DNA of 64,000 nt from Cyclina sinensis (Eukaryota > Mollusca > Bivalvia > Venerida > Veneridae): contig JAAONU010000010.1 in assembly GCA_012932295.1 (NCBI GenBank), positions 22,210,704-22,274,703 on the forward strand, in the 5' to 3' direction. Under the pieces are notes generated by a model that saw only the letters and a list, made by a program, of their open reading frames with translations, ran no database searches and was not told where the DNA came from. The position numbers were made by a program, and so were the translations under genes. This document shows positions 58,834-64,000 of the stretch, piece after piece. The stretch's first letter is position 1. Every line of letters begins with the position of its first letter.

Positions 58834-61177
58834 TGTGCCATGTCTTACCTAAGCTTAGGTACATCAGACCATGATATAGTCTACCATGAACTTAAGGTCA
58901 AAAGAGGGCGAATCAGGCAAACCCCTCGACTGGTCAAATCATACAAGAAAGCAAACTGGTCTGACTTCAAAAATGACTTGGTCACTTTCAGTAGTACGTT
59001 CAACCAAAATCAAAATGAAGACCCAAACCAATTATGGGACACGTTCAAAGCTGAGATCAAAAGGTTATCATCCAAACACATACCGTCAAGACAATGCAAA
59101 AATAAAGCTGATTTACCATGGGTTACTCACGATATTGTTAAACAGATTAGGAAAAGGAACAAACTCTTCACAAAAATAAAAAGGTCTCGGTCACAGAATT
59201 GTCAAAATATAAAGAAATTCAAACATCTTAAGGCATCAGTGCAAAAACAAATAAGAAATGCTAATTGGTCATATCTAGAGTCAATCATCTTCTCAGATAA
59301 TACAGATCTAGGTCATAAGAAAAAGTTCTACAACTTTATTAAACACAAAAAACTGAAAACATAGGAATTGCACCACTCAGCTCTGATGGGCATACTTACA
59401 GTGACCCAGTGTCAAAAGCAAACATACTAAACAAACAGTTTGAATCAGTTTTCTCAAAGCCTTCACCACTCAGTCTCAAACAAATAACAAAAAGCTCAAT
59501 GTCATCACTTGGTCACCCGCCCATGGCTCCCATATCCATCTCAGTTCAAGGAGTTGATTAGTTGTTGACAGGACTAAACCCCCACAAAGCCCAAGGTCCA
59601 GATGAGATTTCACCTAGGTTACTCAAAGAGCTACACACAGAGATAGCACCAATCCTTAAAATCATATTCCAAAGATCACTAGACACAGGTATTATTCCTA
59701 AGGATTGGAAACATGCCATCATCACACCAGCATACAAAAAAGGGTCAAAATCAAAACCTAGCAATTACAGACCAATATCACTCACATGTATAGCATCAAA
59801 ACTAATGGAACACATCATTGTTTCAAACATGATGGATTACTTTGACAAACACAACATACTTTGCCCACAGCAACATGGATTCAGGTCAAAACATAGCTGT
59901 GAAACACAGCTCATTGGCTTCACACAAGAAATAGCTGACAACCTTGATCAAGGTCAACAATCTGATGTCATAGTCATGGATTTCAGTAAAGCTTTTGACA
60001 AAGTAGACCACCACAAACTCATACACAAGCTGAAACACATGGGAGTTCATCCACACATCAGTTCATGGATACAAAACTTTCTCAAAAACAGATCACAACA
60101 AGTATTAGTGGAAAACAAGGTCTCTGACAGGCTCCCTGTGCTTTCTGGTGTCCCGCAGGGATCGGTCTTAGGTCCATGTCTCTTTCTCGCATACATCAGT
60201 GACCTACCAGGAAGTGTCAGGAGCCGGGTGCGTCTATTTGCCGACGACACCATAGTTTATTTAACAATTAAATCACAAGCATCTGCACAAACCTTACTAA
60301 ATGATTTGCACAACCTTGAAATATGGAAATAAGAATGGTCAATGGAATTCAACCCTGACAAGTGTGAAGTACTCAGAATACAAAGGAAAAAGATACCGGT
60401 CATCTTTCCTTACACCCTACATAACACTAAACTGAAAACCACAAAAAATGCAAAATACTTAGGAGTTACAATAAGTAGCAACCTAAACTGGTCATCCCAC
60501 ATAAACAATATCACAAACAAAGCAAAGAACAGCTTAAGGTTCATCAGACGAAACGTCAAAACACAAAACAAACAACTCAAAAAAGCAGCATACAAAACAT
60601 ATGTAAGACCACAGGTTGAATACTGCTCAACCATATGGCATCCATGGCAAAAATATCTCACACACAGAATAGAAATGGTCCAGAGGTCAGCTGCAAGGTA
60701 CGTTCATAATGATTTCAACTATACAAGCAGTGTAACAAACATGATCAAAGAACTAAAATGGTCAACTTTAGAACAAAGGCGAAACCATGCCAGCCTGGTC
60801 ATGCTACACAAAATAAAAAAACAATCAGGTCAACGTTGATCACAATCACCTTACAAACACAAGAAACAGCAAATTCCTCATTCCACAATCAAAAACACAA
60901 CATCATATGAACTCATTCTTCCCAAGGACTATACGACTCTGGAACGAATTACCGACCGAGATTAAGGCTACCCCAACTGTGCCAGCTTTTATCAGTGGAC
61001 TAAACAAGTTTTATAGATTTTAAAGTACTTAAAATAAATGTTTCAGTAAGATCTCCAGTTAAATCTTGTTTTCTTTGTTATTAACTTTTATAATTTTAAA
61101 TGTTCCTGACACGCGCCTGCCTAGTATAGTCAGTATTGACTTTTGGCAGTACTAAGTTGAAGTTGAAGTTGAAGTTG
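58834..61177 (+). mobile_element. CR1/Jockey-like non-LTR retrotransposon, 5'-truncated
   Basis: It begins within the endonuclease domain, just before the conserved SDH motif (58864-58872), and ends in a hexamer tail (three to four GTTGAA units, 61153-61177), which is typical of CR1/L2-type LINEs. The internal coding region is broken and is described separately. The start is the first readable codon rather than a proven junction. Confidence 0.8.
58840..61023 (+). pseudogene. LINE endonuclease-reverse transcriptase, degenerate
   Basis: The coding order is clear. The endonuclease C-terminus has TSDHDIVYHEL (catalytic His). A basic linker with LPWVTHDI runs to 59361. The reverse transcriptase follows: PHKAQGPDEISPRLL, IITPAYKKGSK, NYRPISLT, DFSKAFDKVDH (first catalytic Asp), SGVPQGSVLGP and LFADDTIVY (FADD at 60237-60248). 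Then come the thumb, KCEVLRIQ and AKYLGVTIS, and the C-terminal RTIRLWNELPTEIKA ending at 61023. Breaks: a frameshift near 59350-59364, an in-frame TAG near 59560, a TAA at 60330-60332 and a frameshift near 60830. All catalytic motifs are still legible, so the copy is fairly young, but it is inactive as read here. Confidence 0.9.
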
Positions 61178-61640
61178 ATGTCGTATGAGAGTGTTTTCGG
61201 GGCGAAAATGCGAAAACACGAAAATATTCTTTTTCGCGTGGCGGGGAGAAAATTGCAATTTTGGCGTGTTTTCGCCGTGCGACCATTCGCCCCTCCACAT
61301 GAAAACACGCCACATTCTATGTGCCGTGTTTGTACCTAAAGTTTGTCGTATCTTTGTATGGCGGGGCGAAAACGACACATTATAAGTTTGTTGTGTTTTC
61401 GCGTTGCGACCTTCGGTCCGTCACTCGAAAACACGCAACATTCTATGTGTCGGGTTTTTCCCTTTAATTTGGCGTGTCTTTTCATTTTTGCCGCGCCAGG
61501 CGAGAACAAGAAAATTTGAAAAGTTAAATGTGTCATATTTTCGTCTTGCGCCCGTCACCCAAACATGCGACATGACATTTAACTTTTTTGTGTTCCGGTC
61601 ACGCATGCGCACACATATTACACATATGTCATATGCTTGA
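61178..61640. repeat. GC-rich CGAAAACACG repeat region
   Basis: Immediately after the LINE tail come about 460 bp built from variants of gcgaaaacacg, gcggggcgaaaa, cgtgttttcgc and gccgtgcgacc, in both orientations and far richer in CpG than anything nearby. It looks like diverged tandem or inverted copies of a roughly 90-bp unit. No gene; the open frames here are artefacts of the repeat. Confidence 0.7.
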
Positions 61641-61649
61641 AAATGACAA

Positions 61650-63585
61650 AATTGAGATACATTAACTTTAAACCAAATGAATTTTGAGGGGTGGTGTATG
61701 AACTTTGCAGATTTTTTGTGCAGAATAACTCTAACTTATAAACTCACGATAAATACATAAATCTGTTCAAACACATGCTTAAACTCACCATTTAACATCA
61801 ACATTCTCGTTCTTTATCAGCGAACCTGTATACAAAAAAATATTGTTTACATAATACAATGCTGTGCGCATGCCTTAGCGAATCTTACTTTTCCCAGTAA
61901 AGCGTAAGGAACCAATCGTCAACAAAACAAAACAGGTTGTGTCGGCACCATATTAGCTTAATGGTAGGTGAGATAACATGAAAACATTTGTTAAAAAATT
62001 AGAAAAAAACAACAACAGCAATAACAACAACAATGACGAAACGAACAAACAACTCTTCATCTTGATACCTTACTAAATACAAGCCTACTATAAATTTATA
62101 TTCCATTCGTTATTGATTTATTTGATAGATACGATTTTTTCCCCGACAGGTAATTGGTCAAATTTCCGCCTTAAATCCTCCTATCCGGTGTTCCTGGATA
62201 TATAACCAGTAACTAGCAATTTTTCACAAATGCCTGACTTATTATCCCACTTGATCTGCTCTGAATCAGACGTTAAAGATACATAAGGTACAGTGTCTGA
62301 GATAAAAAGTCACGGAGATATTTTGCCTAGCCCGGGGAACAAGCTAACTACCATATGAATACTAACTCCGTTCTTTACCTATTGATCTAAGCATAAAAAT
62401 AACTTGTCAAAATGAATAGCAAATGTCACCTGCAAAGCTCTCAAGATCAAACATTTTGGGAATTTCTCATCAAATGGGACATTTTCTTCTGTTATGGTTT
62501 AAAACTGGCTTTAAAGCAGTAATATTACCAAATATTAGTATACGTTTAACACTAATGAGTTCTATAAATGCTAAATACTGTTTAAATAAGGTGAAGAATA
62601 AAATTTTCCATGCACGTTTTTGAAGTAAAAATTCTGTTGATTAAACAATGCTCATTATGGTAAATAAAGCAATATAAAGAAGATCTAGCCTGCAGAAGAC
62701 TATTATTAGTTACTGGGTTTGTAACTGACGTGCATAGTGGATCTAGGGCGAGGCAATAATTTATGTGCTGATGCGTCGTCTAAATAATTAAATCCGAGTA
62801 TTAGAATGACAGCACAGTTTACTAAATATGTCTGGACACGTTATTACAAGCAAACGATACCGACGCATTACTAGATATAAGTCGTTTATATAGTGAGCTT
62901 AGTATTTTTATGTACACACCAAATTGTTTGAATGCACCGGACTACTATCAAAATATTCATACACATTCATGTACATACACATTCTGAAGCTATATCCAGA
63001 GTCATAGTGACGTCTGCGTGTAGCAGTCTATAGGTGTTCATGGAAGAAAAAAAACTAGCTAGGTTAGTAATTATATTGGGTAAGACCTGTTAATAGAAGT
63101 CACTATTGCATGAAAAACTAAATATACTTTAAAAGCTAGAATATAATTCAAATGTTACTTTACAGTATTTCCATGAAAGTGCGTATTTAAGGCTTAATGT
63201 CTAACGACGCTTACGTCACTCCAGACGTTGCAAGTTTCAGCATACCCCACCTTCTGTAAAACTCAGCTGCACAGTTCTTGAAGCATCTGACTAAATACAA
63301 TCATTTGTTTAAAATCTAGACCATATTAAATATGCCTCTTGGATCTGGGATGTGACATAAAGTAACAAACGCCAAGCGGGGACTTTCAAGGTCAGGGGGC
63401 AAGACTGGCATAGATTTTTTTTCAATTGATTATAGTTTAAGTAAACGCAAAGTTCAAAAGCTATTTGTATTCTCGTTGTATTCAACCCTCTCCACAATAA
63501 AAGCGGAGATGCATCAGTGTTTGATACAATTTGGTAGGACATGGTCATATTAAATTGGCTAGTGGCACACTGGGATATGTTTCGG
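61650..63585. other. No gene recognised
   Basis: Mixed AT-rich sequence with no motif-bearing frame and no delimited repeat. Confidence 0.4.
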
Positions 63586-63595
63586 TATAATTGAG

Positions 63596-64000
63596 AAAGA
63601 GTAATATTCCTCCATCTTTACTTCACGATGGAGGACTATTCCCCTATCTACTTGCTAAGATGAAGGATGCTCAACTATGTATTAGTTGAGACGGAGGAAT
63701 GTTCAACTGTATTCTTGCTGAGATGGGGGAACGTTCTCCTATCTTTTGCTAAGACGGAGGAATGTTCCCCTATCTACTAATTACGAAAAAGCAATATTCC
63801 CTTTTAACTGTCTGAGTGGTGGAATTAATCCCTCACTACCTGCTGAAATCAGGGAATGTTCCCTTGTCTAATTGCTGAGCTGGGAGAATGTTCTATCTTT
63901 TTGCTGAGATAGAGGAATGCTCCCCAATCTTCCAGTTGGGATGTAAGAATGTTCCATTATCTTCTTGCTGAATTGGGGAATTCCCCTATCTACTTGTTGA
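63596..64000. repeat. Minisatellite, about 40-bp unit, running off the window
   Basis: About ten diverged units of the form ttgctgagatggaggaatgt followed by tcccctatcta. The array continues past the right edge. Confidence 0.85.

Noticed and set aside
61096..61640. Several overlapping frames of 60-80 codons
   Set aside because: They arise from the CGAAAACACG repeats in all frames and both strands.

Overview
This is an AT-rich stretch of animal nuclear genome, probably from a marine bivalve mollusc or a close lophotrochozoan relative. That placement is an inference. It rests on a DZIP3-like HEPN exon and a NACHT exon of the type expanded in bivalves, on several repeat types familiar from clam and mussel genomes (TGCTCCCCAAC-ended elements, nuclear-receptor-like GGTCA/TGACC arrays, tRNA-derived SINEs), and on mariner, Harbinger-like, CACTA-like, Tx1/L1-like and CR1/Jockey-like transposons. 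It contains no bacterial or viral operons and no CRISPR array.

The main protein-coding content is on the minus strand. Three exons lie at 38001-37615 (HEPN domain with the start codon), 34733-33458 (a long heptad-repeat coiled coil) and 3795-1307 (NACHT NTPase followed by an irregular leucine-rich C-terminus and the stop codon). Their splice phases fit: the HEPN donor and the coil acceptor are both phase 0, and the coil donor and the NACHT acceptor are both phase 1, meeting to form one Asp codon. I read them as one NLR-like immune-receptor gene of about 36.7 kb, with a 29.7 kb intron filled with repeats. A short exon carrying the end of the HEPN domain may still be missing between 34734 and 37614.

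That large intron (3796-33457) holds, from left to right: a pair of dispersed direct repeats (8.1 and 9.0 kb), a 42-bp minisatellite (9.8-10.9 kb), a tRNA-like SINE remnant (11.7 kb), small inverted-repeat elements (13.0 and 14.7-15.4 kb), a degenerate array with a unit of about 145 bp (17.0-18.1 kb), a GC-richer block of decayed coding-like sequence (19.7-20.8 kb), a Harbinger-like element (22.96-24.48 kb), a mariner element with a dead transposase (24.75-26.45 kb), a 3 kb array of about 140-bp units (27.0-30.0 kb) and a second Harbinger-like element (31.64-33.22 kb). A 0.93 kb foldback element lies just beyond the NACHT stop codon (232-1160).

The right half (38-64 kb) is mostly transposons. 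Its centrepiece is a nested structure. A Tx1/L1-type LINE on the minus strand has ORF1 at 56992-56000 and decayed ORF2 at 47400-45620. It is split inside the ORF1 tail by a 7,412-bp DNA transposon (48575-55986) with CACTG...CAGTG ends, a TTA target-site duplication and subterminal arrays of ATACGG/CCGTAT. That transposon encodes no transposase I can recognise, but it carries what looks like a tiny two-exon gene with a CCAAT/E2F-type promoter and poly(A) signals. A separate CR1/Jockey-like LINE relic on the plus strand (58834-61177) ends in a GTTGAA hexamer tail. The right edge of the window is a minisatellite of about 40-bp units.
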